A DNA stretch of 12,825 nucleotides from an uncultured Collinsella sp. (GTDB lineage Bacteria; Actinomycetota; Coriobacteriia; Coriobacteriales; Coriobacteriaceae): positions 1 through 12,825 of the forward strand of contig CABSNH010000034.1 of NCBI GenBank assembly GCA_902478985.1. The letters are read 5' to 3'. The notes under the pieces were generated by a model, which saw nothing but the letters and a program-made list of their open reading frames with translations, did not search any database and was not told the DNA's origin. Below, one piece after another: positions 5,109-11,758 of this stretch. Both the position numbers and the translations under genes were made by a program. Every line of letters starts with the position of its first letter. Position 1 is the first letter of the stretch.

Positions 5109-6509
5109 ATGGACTACCGCAAATCAGCGCAAGAGGTGCTCGACAACATCGGTGGCGCCGGCAACGTTGTTTCGGCCGCGCACTGCGCCACGCGTCTGCG
5201 CCTGGTGATTGCCGATAACGCCAAGGTCGACAAGGAGGCCCTCGAGAATATCGACGGCGCTAAGGGCGTCTTTGAGGCCCAGGGCCAGCTTCAGATTATT
5301 TTTGGCACTGGCACCGTCAATAAGGTCTACGACGAGTTCATTGCGCTCAGCGGCGTCGAGGCTGCCACCAAGGCCGAGGTCAAGGAGGCCGCGGCGCAGC
5401 AGCAGAACATCTTTATGCGTGCCATTAAGGTGCTCGGCGACGTCTTTGTCCCCATCATCCCCGCCATCGTGGCTTCGGGCCTGCTGCTGGGCATTATGAG
5501 TGCCCTCAACTTTATGGCCTCCAACGGCTTTATCGCGCTCGACACCAATAACTTTATCTACAAGATCGCCGACCTGGTCTCGGGCACGTCCTTTGGTATT
5601 CTGCAGATCCTGATCGGTTACTCCGCCGCTAAGGCCTTTGGCGCCAACCCGTACCTGGGCGCCGTCGTCGGCGGTGCGTTCATCAACTCCTCGCTGCAAA
5701 GCGCCTACACGGTTGCCTCTGAGGGCGTGCAGACCATGGTCACCGTCATCCCTGGCGTATACAGCTTTGAGTGGGTCGGTTATCAAGGCCACGTTATCCC
5801 CATCGTCATCGCCTGCGCTATTCTGGCCTTCCTCGAGAAGCGCCTTCACAAGATCGTTCCCGAGATGTTCGACCTCTTTGTGACCCCGCTCGTTTCGGTG
5901 TTCGTGACCGTGCTCGTGACCCTTGTTGCCGTCGGCCCCATCTTTGTCTGGGCCGAGAACGCCATTCTCGGTCTGATTCAGGCCCTGCTGACCCTGCCTT
6001 TCGGCATCGGTTCCTTTATTGTCGGCCTGTTCTATGCCCCCACGGTCGTTACCGGTATCCACCAGATGTACACCGCCATCGACCTGGGCCAGCTCGCCCA
6101 GTACGGTGTGACCTATTGGCTGCCCATCGCCAGCGCTGCCAACATCGCCCAGGGTGGTGCCGCGCTCGCCGTTGCCTTTAAGACCCGCGATGCCAAGATC
6201 AAGGGCCTGGCGCTTCCTTCGGCCCTGTCCGCCTTCATGGGCATTACCGAGCCTGCCATCTTCGGTGTGAACCTTCGCTTCTTTAAGCCTTTCATCGCCG
6301 GCTGCATCGGCGGCGGTTGCGGTGCCCTGGTTTGTGCGCTCACCTCGCTGGCTGCCTCCGGCACGGGTGTTACCGGTATCTTTGGTATTCTGCTGTGCCT
6401 TGCCCAGCCCGTGCAGTACGCGATCATGTTTGCGGTCGCCGCGCTGGTTTCCTTTGCCGTCTCGTTTGTCCTGTACAAGGACGAGCCCAAGGCTTCCGAG
6501 CAGGCCTAA
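5109..6509 (+). CDS. scrA: Sucrose-type PTS permease, EIIBC
   Basis: A 466-residue phosphotransferase permease of the glucose/sucrose family that imports its sugar while phosphorylating it. The N-terminal EIIB domain (about residues 1-80) carries the phosphocysteine Cys26 in SAAHCATRLRL. The EIIC membrane domain (from about residue 105) has some ten hydrophobic segments and the conserved GITEPAIFGV motif with Glu381. There is no EIIA domain; the protein ends soon after the last helix at FVLYKDEPKASEQA, so a separate EIIA-Glc-like protein must phosphorylate it. ATG 5109 follows an AAGGG site (5099-5103) by 5 bases, with GGAGG further upstream; the longer frame from GTG 5076 adds residues before the normal EIIB start. 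The GH32 hydrolase behind it and the LacI regulator before it support sucrose as substrate, although a trehalose- or beta-glucoside-type specificity cannot be ruled out from motifs alone. Confidence 0.85.
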   Translation: MDYRKSAQEVLDNIGGAGNVVSAAHCATRLRLVIADNAKVDKEALENIDGAKGVFEAQGQLQIIFGTGTVNKVYDEFIALSGVEAATKAEVKEAAAQQQNIFMRAIKVLGDVFVPIIPAIVASGLLLGIMSALNFMASNGFIALDTNNFIYKIADLVSGTSFGILQILIGYSAAKAFGANPYLGAVVGGAFINSSLQSAYTVASEGVQTMVTVIPGVYSFEWVGYQGHVIPIVIACAILAFLEKRLHKIVPEMFDLFVTPLVSVFVTVLVTLVAVGPIFVWAENAILGLIQALLTLPFGIGSFIVGLFYAPTVVTGIHQMYTAIDLGQLAQYGVTYWLPIASAANIAQGGAALAVAFKTRDAKIKGLALPSALSAFMGITEPAIFGVNLRFFKPFIAGCIGGGCGALVCALTSLAASGTGVTGIFGILLCLAQPVQYAIMFAVAALVSFAVSFVLYKDEPKASEQA

Positions 6510-6527
6510 GAGCTTTTGATTGAGGGG

Positions 6528-6557
6528 CGCCCGCGGGCTGTATGCCCGCGGGTGTTT
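6528..6557 (+). terminator. Hairpin between scrA and scrB
   Basis: A very stable G+C-rich stem (6528-6538 with 6544-6554; the inner 9 bp are perfect, CCCGCGGGC/GCCCGCGGG) has a 5-base loop and is followed by only three T. With such a short tail it may terminate only part of the transcripts or protect the scrA mRNA end, which would make the hydrolase less abundant than the permease. It lies 18 bases behind the scrA stop. Confidence 0.55.
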
Positions 6558-6615
6558 CCCGTATTTGGCGCCGATCTCTGGTGCCTTGTAACTTTCGATC
6601 CGTTAGGACTTTGAT

Positions 6616-8148
6616 ATGTCTAATGCACTTGGTCGCGACCTTGCAAAGCTGGTCGCCGCTGTTGACGCCGCCGCCTCTGAGTGCGGTCATGGCGCGTATG
6701 GCCAGCGCTTTCATATTATGCCGCCGGCGGGCTGGCTCAACGACCCCAACGGTCTTTGCCAGGCAGATGGCGTATTTCACGCGTACTTTCAGTATGCCCC
6801 GTTTGATGTGAACGGCGGCGTCAAGATGTGGGGCCATGCGGCGAGTCGCGATCTTATGACGTGGGACTACGTTGGCGCCCCGCTGCTGCCCGACGAGCCA
6901 TTCGATTGCCATGGCGTGTATTCGGGCTCCGCGCTTGCCGAGGACGGCCGCATTCGCGTGCTGTACACGGGCAACGTGAAGCTATCCGATGCGGACGGGA
7001 CGTACGACTACGTCAATACCGGCCGTCGTGCCGATACCGTCTATGTGGAGAGCACCGACGGCCAGGCGTTCGGCGCCAAGCGTGTGGTGCTGGCGTCCGA
7101 GGATTATCCCGAGGATTTGACCTGTCATGTGCGCGATCCCAAAGTGTGGCGTGACGCGGACGGGCGTTATCACATGGTGCTGGGCGCGCGTCGTCGCGTG
7201 GATGGACCGCATATCGAGAGCCGTTTTTGTGCGATGCACGGCGAGGGTGCCGGGCGCGATGTGGGCGAGATCCTGGTGTATGGCTCGGCGGATATGCTGA
7301 ACTGGGAGCTCGAGAGCCGTGTGTCTACTCCCGAGCGTTTCGGCTTTATGTGGGAGTGCCCGGGATACCTTGAGCTTGAGGCGGATGGCGGTGTACCGGC
7401 GAAGTGGCTGTCCTTCTCTCCCCAGGGGCTCGAGGGCGGTCGTTGGGACCGCGGCAACGTATACGCTGCTGGCTACATGCCTGTAACGGGCGTCATTACC
7501 GGTGGCAATGACGCTTATGAGCTGGGCGAGTTCCGCCTATGGGACGCCGGTTTTGACTTCTATGCTCCGCAGGAGTTCACGGCCGAGGACGGTCGCCACA
7601 TTCTGGTCGGCTGGATGGGCATGCCCGATGAGCCGACCTATGGCAACGCACCCACCGTGGCGTGTGGCTGGCAGCACTGCATGACGGTGCCGCGCGAGCT
7701 TGCGGCCGGTGACGGCGGCGTGGTGCTGCAGCAACCGGCGCGTGAGATCGAGCGTCATTATGCCTCGGTGCGTGTGGGGGAGGGCTCGTTGGAGGTTGCT
7801 GGCGATACCTGCTTTGACGTTATTTCTAGCGGTATCGACGGCGCATTTACCGCGACCGTTGATGGCGAGCTAAGGCTGGCGTTTGTGCCCGCCGAGCGCG
7901 AGCTGCCCGCGCGCTTTGAGATGCGATTTACCGATGAAGGTCGCGCTTCTGCCGGCTGCGGTCGCACCGTGCGTTGGGAGCCCGTCGACGAGGTTCGTAA
8001 CGTGCGCATTGTCGGCGATGTCTCGTCGGTCGAGGTGTTTGTGAACGATGGCGCGCTCGTGTTTTCGACGCGCATCTATCCCGAGGCCTATGGCGTGACC
8101 GTTGACGCTCCGGGTGCGAGCGTGAACTATCACACGCTCAACATCTAG
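6616..8148 (+). CDS. scrB: Sucrose-6-phosphate hydrolase, GH32
   Basis: A 510-residue cytosolic glycoside hydrolase of family 32 that would split sucrose-6-phosphate into glucose-6-phosphate and fructose. All three family signatures are present: the nucleophile Asp43 in WLNDPNG, the transition-state stabiliser Asp174 in the RDP motif (HVRDPKVW), and the acid/base Glu247 in MWECPGYLEL. The five-bladed propeller spans about residues 30-360 and a C-terminal beta-sandwich follows (VNDGALVFSTRIYPE near the end). No signal peptide is present, which suits an intracellular substrate delivered by the PTS. ATG 6616 follows AGGA (6605-6608) by 7 bases. It lies 106 bases behind scrA, with a hairpin between. 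A general beta-fructosidase activity is possible, but the PTS context favours the phosphorylated substrate. Confidence 0.93.
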   Translation: MSNALGRDLAKLVAAVDAAASECGHGAYGQRFHIMPPAGWLNDPNGLCQADGVFHAYFQYAPFDVNGGVKMWGHAASRDLMTWDYVGAPLLPDEPFDCHGVYSGSALAEDGRIRVLYTGNVKLSDADGTYDYVNTGRRADTVYVESTDGQAFGAKRVVLASEDYPEDLTCHVRDPKVWRDADGRYHMVLGARRRVDGPHIESRFCAMHGEGAGRDVGEILVYGSADMLNWELESRVSTPERFGFMWECPGYLELEADGGVPAKWLSFSPQGLEGGRWDRGNVYAAGYMPVTGVITGGNDAYELGEFRLWDAGFDFYAPQEFTAEDGRHILVGWMGMPDEPTYGNAPTVACGWQHCMTVPRELAAGDGGVVLQQPAREIERHYASVRVGEGSLEVAGDTCFDVISSGIDGAFTATVDGELRLAFVPAERELPARFEMRFTDEGRASAGCGRTVRWEPVDEVRNVRIVGDVSSVEVFVNDGALVFSTRIYPEAYGVTVDAPGASVNYHTLNI

Positions 8149-8170
8149 GCGATTCGTCGCATATCGGCGC

Positions 8171-8176
8171 TATACT
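8171..8176 (+). promoter_or_regulatory. Candidate -10 box before PLP-fold gene
   Basis: TATACT matches five of six -10 consensus bases and lies just upstream of the terminator at 8187. No good -35 is seen 16-18 bases before it. If it is active, its transcript would begin at the base of the terminator hairpin, which could then act as an attenuator for the gene at 8245. Confidence 0.3.
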
Positions 8177-8186
8177 GCAGCCGTTG

Positions 8187-8222
8187 CCCACGATGCGGGG
8201 AACACCCGCATCGTGGGTTTTT
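8187..8222 (+). terminator. Strong terminator behind scrB
   Basis: A perfect 13-bp stem (8187-8199 with 8205-8217) has a 5-base loop and is followed by five T. It ends the sucrose operon. Its T-run lies only about 22 bases before the next gene's start, so that gene either has a promoter within scrB or this short gap, or depends on read-through. Confidence 0.9.
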
Positions 8223-8244
8223 GCTTATGAAGGGACGGTGCCGT

Positions 8245-9237
8245 GTGAACGTGCAACAGCTAGAAGGGGCCTGGGCTTTGAGGACAGGCGCGCGTGAGGC
8301 GCGGTTGCTTGCGGCCCCGCATGTGCCGGCAGCGCTGTCGCAGCTGGGGATTGTGCGTCCCGGTGACCGCCTGGTTGCGTTTGCCGATGACTTTGCCGAT
8401 GCGTTTGTGCACGGCTTTGATGCCTGCGACGTGGCTATGGTGGGCGAGCTGTCGGTTGCAGCGTTTGCTACCGCGTCCGAGGGCTTTGACGCTTCGTTTG
8501 ATGCCGAGGGACCGCATCTGTGGTGGTTCGTCAACTCTATCGGCGGGTTTGGTCTGCGCGTCCCCGATCTTCGTGCGTTAGGTCGGGCGGCGCGTGAAGC
8601 TCATGCGCTGCTGGTTGTGGACAACACCGTGGCGTCGGCTTTTGGCTGCGATCCGCTGCGGCTGGGTGCTGCGCTGTCGCTCGAGGCGCTCGATCGCGTG
8701 TGCGCCGGTAAGGCTCCGCGCAAGCTCGTTGCCGCTTCGGTCGCGCGCTCGCAGCTCAAGCGCCATCGTGTGGATGTCGCGGCTGAGTGCGCGCATGTAT
8801 TGTTTGCAGGCTGCGGTGCTTTGGCACTCGACCTTTCTGCCGAGGAGACCGACGTGCTGGAGCGTGGGCTTTCCTCGCTTAACGCCCGCATGCAGGCGCA
8901 TTTCGACCGCGCCCGTGCGCTGGCCGAGTATCTGGCCGCCAACGAGATGGTGCGCGACGTGCGCTACCCCGGATTGAGCTCGCATCCCGACCATGCGGTT
9001 GCAACGGGAATCCTCGAGCACGGCTTTGGCCCGGCAGTTGAATTTGACCTTATCGAATGCAGCGCGGGCGAGCTGTTCGATGCTTTGCCGGGGGAGTTCC
9101 GCACATCGCCCGCCGGCGGCGCAACAACGCGCCTTTCGGCCCCACGCGGCAAGCAGGGGAGCACCATCCGCCTCTTCGCCGGCACCGACGACCCCTTGAC
9201 GGTAGCCGCAACTCTAGACGCCGCCCTCCGCAAGTAG
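8245..9237 (+). CDS. Divergent Cys/Met PLP-fold protein lacking the lysine
   Basis: A protein of about 330 residues related to the cystathionine gamma-synthase/methionine gamma-lyase family of PLP enzymes. Family landmarks are LLVVDNTVASAFGCDPLRLGA (beginning at the cofactor-binding Asp in VDNT), the YPGLSSHPDH segment, GFGPAVEFDL and the C-terminal STIRLFAGTDDPL. However, where the family normally has SATKYxxGH, with the lysine that binds PLP, this protein reads LSLEALDRVCAGKAP, and the N-terminal part before residue 90 is short and divergent. It is about 50-70 residues shorter than usual members. It may be catalytically dead, or a scaffold or regulatory homologue. The frame is intact over its whole length with a strong coding signature, so it is not an obvious pseudogene. 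GTG 8245 follows AAGGGA by about 9 bases; ATG 8227 has no ribosome site. It is convergent with the ModE-like gene. Confidence 0.7.
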   Translation: MNVQQLEGAWALRTGAREARLLAAPHVPAALSQLGIVRPGDRLVAFADDFADAFVHGFDACDVAMVGELSVAAFATASEGFDASFDAEGPHLWWFVNSIGGFGLRVPDLRALGRAAREAHALLVVDNTVASAFGCDPLRLGAALSLEALDRVCAGKAPRKLVAASVARSQLKRHRVDVAAECAHVLFAGCGALALDLSAEETDVLERGLSSLNARMQAHFDRARALAEYLAANEMVRDVRYPGLSSHPDHAVATGILEHGFGPAVEFDLIECSAGELFDALPGEFRTSPAGGATTRLSAPRGKQGSTIRLFAGTDDPLTVAATLDAALRK

Positions 9238-9343
9238 CTAATTTGGGACGGGGCTTTTTTAGCTACCCAATGTCAATTTTTGGCTATGAGTCATGAATGC
9301 TCTGGATGGGTAGCTAAAAAAGCCCCGTCCCAAATTAGCTACT
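9233..9343. repeat. 111-bp symmetric inverted repeat between convergent genes
   Basis: Two perfect 37-bp arms (9233-9269 and 9307-9343) flank a 37-bp centre. Each arm runs from AGTAGCTAATTTGGGACGGG through a C-plus-six-T stretch to AGCTACCCA. The stop codon of each convergent gene lies in the outer end of its arm (TAG 9235-9237 on plus, 9341-9339 on minus). The outer hairpin could stop transcription from both sides, with T-runs inside the arms. Perfect arm identity points to a mobile or dispersed palindromic element, or to recent gene conversion between arms. Confidence 0.85.
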
Positions 9344-9683
9344 CTTTGATGCTGGCGATGAGGTCGTTGGCTTTGGTGGCGATGACGTTGTTGATCTCGC
9401 CCTGCAACGTCTCGTAGACTTCGATGGCTCGCTCGCCGGCGGGGGTGAGCGTGGATCCGCGGGCTCCGTCTCGCTCGATGAGCTTGCATCCCAGCTGGCC
9501 TTCTGCCTCGTTCACAATGCGCCAGGCCTTGGAATACGCCATGCCCATGCTCTTGGCGGCACGGTTGAGCGAGTGTTCGCGGGCGATACCTTGCAGCAGC
9601 AAGACACAGCCGTGGCCGAAGACGCCCGGCAAATCCTTGTCGCACGCTTGAATGACCAGCTTTGCTGTCGTCTTGTACTTCAT
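9339..9683 (-). CDS. ModE-like winged-helix regulator
   Basis: A 114-residue protein consisting almost entirely of the LysR/ModE-type winged helix-turn-helix: GHGCVLLLQGIAREHSLNR, AAKSMGMAYSKAWRIVNEAE, then LGCKLIERDGARGSTLTPAG and a C-terminal dimerisation helix. It resembles the DNA-binding half of ModE, the molybdate-responsive regulator, but lacks the C-terminal molybdate-binding domains, so its signal is unknown. I use ATG at 9683, preceded by GGAG 3 bases upstream; GTG at 9692, giving three more residues, follows GGGGAG very closely and is an alternative. No molybdenum gene is visible nearby. It is divergent from the guaB gene across about 190 bases, and a perfect 6+6 inverted repeat lies 26 bases before its start, possibly its own operator. 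Confidence 0.8.
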   Translation of the reverse strand: MKYKTTAKLVIQACDKDLPGVFGHGCVLLLQGIAREHSLNRAAKSMGMAYSKAWRIVNEAEGQLGCKLIERDGARGSTLTPAGERAIEVYETLQGEINNVIATKANDLIASIKE

Positions 9684-9708
9684 ACGCTCCACGTCTCCCC
9701 GCTAAAGT

Positions 9709-9723
9709 GTTTGCTGGGCAAAC
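9709..9723. promoter_or_regulatory. Operator-like repeat GTTTGC-TGG-GCAAAC
   Basis: Perfect 6-bp arms around a 3-base centre, 26 bases upstream of the ModE-like gene's start codon. A dimeric winged-helix protein binding its own promoter region would need such a site. Binding is inferred. Confidence 0.4.
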
Positions 9724-9768
9724 GCAATGCCAGCGTCAAACCCTCGTGTGCTCTTCTTAAATCATGCA

Positions 9769-9797
9769 TTGTAGCAGTCAAAGTGCGTTAAGATACT
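9769..9797 (+). promoter_or_regulatory. Candidate guaB promoter
   Basis: TTGTAG (9769-9774) and GATACT (9792-9797) each match four of six consensus bases and have the ideal 17-base spacing. This would give a leader of about 73 bases before the guaB start. An overlapping alternative -10, TAAGAT at 9789, has a poorer spacing. No purine-type riboswitch is recognisable in the leader. Confidence 0.4.
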
Positions 9798-9876
9798 TCC
9801 CCAGTATTGGGCGCCCAAGGTTGGGCTGGGTCCTACGAGGCCTGCAGCCGACCGGTCGCATGGAAAAAGGAGAAAC

Positions 9877-11388
9877 ATGGCTACGTTCTTTCCCGGTGAG
9901 TCCCACACGTTTTCGGAGTATCTGCTGGTCCCTGGCTACTCGTCCTCGCAGTGCATCCCCAACAACGTCTCTCTTAAGACGCCGCTAACCCGCTTTAAGC
10001 GCGGTGAGAAGCCGGCAATCACCTTGAACATCCCCATGGTTTCCGCCATCATGCAGTCCGTCTCGGGCGTCGATATGGGTGTCGCGCTCGCTACCGAGGG
10101 TGGCCTGTCCTTCATTTACGGTTCCCAGAGCGCCGAGTCCGAGGCCGCTATGGTCAAGGCCGTCAAGGATCACAAGGCTGGCTTCGTTCAGTCCGATTCC
10201 ACGCTGACCCCCGACATGACCATGGAGCAGGTCATCGAGCTCAAGGAGAAGACCGGTCACTCCACCATGCCGGTTACCGACGACGGCACTCCCAAGGGTA
10301 AGCTCCTGGGCATCGTCACCAGCCGCGACTATCGCCCCAGTCGCGATGACCACCAGACGAAGGTCTCCGAGTTCATGACCCCGCGTGAGCAGCTCATCGT
10401 AGGCGACAAGAACATCAGCCTCAAGGTTGCCAACGACGTCATCTGGGACAACAAGCTCAACGCCCTGCCCATCGTCGACGACAACGATCACCTCATGGGC
10501 ATTGTCTTCCGCAAGGACTACGACAGCCACAAGACCAACCCCAACGAGCTGCTCGACGGCGACAAGCGCTACATGGTCGGCGCCGGTATCAACACCCGCG
10601 ACTATGCCGAGCGCGTGCCGCTGCTCATCGAGGCCGGCGCCGATGTCCTGTGCATCGACTCTTCTGAGGGCTTCAGCGAGTGGCAGAAGCGCACCATCGA
10701 GTGGATCCGCGCCAACTATGGCGAGGACGTCAAGGTCGGTGCCGGTAACGTCGTCGACGCCGAGGGCTTCCGCTTTTTGGCGGACTGCGGTGCCGACTTC
10801 ATCAAGGTCGGTATCGGCGGTGGCTCCATCTGCATTACCCGCGAGACCAAGGGCATCGGCCGTGGCCAGGCCACTGCGCTGATCGACGTCTGCCGCGCCC
10901 GTGACGAGTACTACGAGGAGACCGGCGTCTACGTGCCCGTGTGCTCCGACGGTGGCATCGTCTATGACTACCACATGACGCTCGCCCTTGCCATGGGTGC
11001 CGACTTTATGATGCTGGGCCGTTACTTCGCCCGCTTCGACGAGAGCCCGACCGAGCGCGTTAACGTCAACGGCCAGTACATGAAGGAGTACTGGGGCGAG
11101 GGTTCCGCGCGTGCCCGCAACTGGCAGCGCTACGACCTGGGCGGCGCCGCGAAGCTCAGCTTCGTCGAGGGTGTCGACTCCTACGTTCCCTACGCCGGTT
11201 CCCTCAAGGACGGCGTGGGCGGCACGCTCTACAAGGTCAAGTCCACGATGTGCAACTGCGGTGCCCTCTCGATCCCCGAGCTCCAGGAAAAGGCACGCCT
11301 AACCTTGGTGAGCTCGACCTCGATCGTCGAAGGCGGCGCCCACGACGTAGTCGTCAAGGATTCTCAGCAGAGCGTTTCCTACCGCTAA
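9877..11388 (+). CDS. guaB: IMP dehydrogenase, Tritrichomonas-foetus type
   Basis: A 503-residue inosine-5'-monophosphate dehydrogenase. It oxidises IMP to XMP with NAD+, the committed step of GMP synthesis in the cytosol. The catalytic loop GGGSICITRETKGIGRG has the nucleophile at Cys319, and the mobile flap RARNWQRYDLGG has Arg418/Tyr419. These are exactly the residue numbers of the well-studied T. foetus enzyme, and the whole sequence reads co-linearly with it as I remember it (for example HTFxEYLLxPG near the N-terminus, the NCGAL segment near the C-terminus and EGGAHDVxVKD at the end). A pair of CBS domains (about residues 105-225) is inserted in the TIM barrel. ATG 9877 follows an AAAGGAG site by 6 bases. 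It appears monocistronic, with a divergent regulator upstream and hairpins downstream. Function is essentially certain. Confidence 0.97.
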   Translation: MATFFPGESHTFSEYLLVPGYSSSQCIPNNVSLKTPLTRFKRGEKPAITLNIPMVSAIMQSVSGVDMGVALATEGGLSFIYGSQSAESEAAMVKAVKDHKAGFVQSDSTLTPDMTMEQVIELKEKTGHSTMPVTDDGTPKGKLLGIVTSRDYRPSRDDHQTKVSEFMTPREQLIVGDKNISLKVANDVIWDNKLNALPIVDDNDHLMGIVFRKDYDSHKTNPNELLDGDKRYMVGAGINTRDYAERVPLLIEAGADVLCIDSSEGFSEWQKRTIEWIRANYGEDVKVGAGNVVDAEGFRFLADCGADFIKVGIGGGSICITRETKGIGRGQATALIDVCRARDEYYEETGVYVPVCSDGGIVYDYHMTLALAMGADFMMLGRYFARFDESPTERVNVNGQYMKEYWGEGSARARNWQRYDLGGAAKLSFVEGVDSYVPYAGSLKDGVGGTLYKVKSTMCNCGALSIPELQEKARLTLVSSTSIVEGGAHDVVVKDSQQSVSYR

Positions 11389-11431
11389 GCGGCTTTCCTA
11401 AGCACCGCACCTTGCCGTTCAAACCGTCGCT

Positions 11432-11449
11432 CGCGTACCAAAGTACGCG
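11432..11449. repeat. Hairpin CGCGTAC-CAAA-GTACGCG
   Basis: Perfect 7-bp arms with a 4-base loop, 43 bases behind the guaB stop. The downstream sequence is pyrimidine-rich but has no clean T-run, so it is at best a weak terminator; it may instead protect the mRNA end. Confidence 0.45.
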
Positions 11450-11547
11450 TCGCTCCTCTTTCACGTCAATCTGCGGCACTTGGAAAACCCGACCATGCTT
11501 GGGCGGGTAACAATTAGCGGTTGATTCACAACCACGTTATTTAGATA

Positions 11548-11582
11548 AAGCGAGATGCCCGCAAGTCGCAGGCATCTCGCTT
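11548..11582 (+). terminator. Hairpin terminator candidate before leuS
   Basis: A perfect 12-bp stem (11548-11559, AAGCGAGATGCC, with 11571-11582) encloses an 11-base loop. The tail GTCGTATTT is only moderately T-rich. It separates guaB transcription from the leuS promoter region, so a terminator role is likely but its strength is unclear. Confidence 0.55.
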
Positions 11583-11590
11583 GTCGTATT

Positions 11591-11599
11591 TGCTATCAT
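11591..11599 (+). promoter_or_regulatory. Extended -10 promoter of leuS
   Basis: TG-C-TATCAT is an extended -10 element (five of six -10 bases plus the upstream TG). The predicted transcription start, near 11606, coincides with the base of the long hairpin beginning at 11608. No recognisable -35 is present, which extended -10 promoters can tolerate. Confidence 0.45.
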
Positions 11600-11607
11600 C
11601 AGTCAAG

Positions 11608-11748
11608 TTAACCTTAGGGTCGGGCGGCTTGGCTTTGTTCGCTACAAGTTCCGCACGCAAAGAAGAGCACTTAATGTGCTCTTCGTCTTGCGCAGGACTG
11701 TCCGCAGTAGCGAATAAAGCCAAGCCGCCCGACCCCAGCTAAGATTAA
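11608..11748 (+). promoter_or_regulatory. Long hairpin leader of leuS, possible cis-regulatory RNA
   Basis: A 29-nt left arm (11617-11645) pairs with 11707-11735, with a single G-U pair as the only deviation. The stem extends outward: 11608-11616 pairs with 11740-11748 at 8 of 9 positions across a 4-base bulge. Inside, 11656-11660 pairs with 11688-11692, and a perfect 9-bp hairpin (11662-11670 with 11676-11684) caps the rod. The outer end overlaps the first two bases of the leuS Shine-Dalgarno AAAGGAG (11747-11753). No T-run follows, so it is not an intrinsic terminator. No T-box signature (UGGNACCGCG-like) is present. It could be a translational control element, a small-RNA source or a palindromic mobile element; the structure is certain, its role is not. 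Confidence 0.7.
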
Positions 11749-11758
11749 AGGAGCTGAT

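Larger units (their letters stand above)
11389..11758 (+). other. Structured guaB-leuS intergenic region
   Basis: This 370-base gap has no protein-coding gene. It contains a small hairpin with perfect 7-bp arms (CGCGTAC/GTACGCG, 11432-11449), a hairpin-type terminator candidate (11548-11582), an extended -10 promoter motif (11591-11599) and a long hairpin leader (11608-11748) ending at the leuS ribosome site. The stretch from 11450 to 11547 holds only a weak ACCCG/CGGGT hairpin. Confidence 0.6.

Noticed and set aside
9985..10974. Long open minus-strand frame across guaB (329 codons), and similar ones opposite scrA (5124-6062) and leuS (11642-12721).
   Set aside because: All are antisense shadows of conserved genes, rich in Asp, Val, Gly and Leu from G+C-rich codons read backwards, with no ribosome site or family motif.
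11674..11742. A 22-codon open frame inside the leuS leader as a possible leader peptide for attenuation.
   Set aside because: It has only one leucine codon, no good ribosome site, and no terminator follows it; its codons are dictated by the hairpin arms.
11608..11758. T-box riboswitch in front of leuS.
   Set aside because: No UGGNACCGCG-like antiterminator bulge and no terminator hairpin with T-run are present; the leader is one long hairpin.
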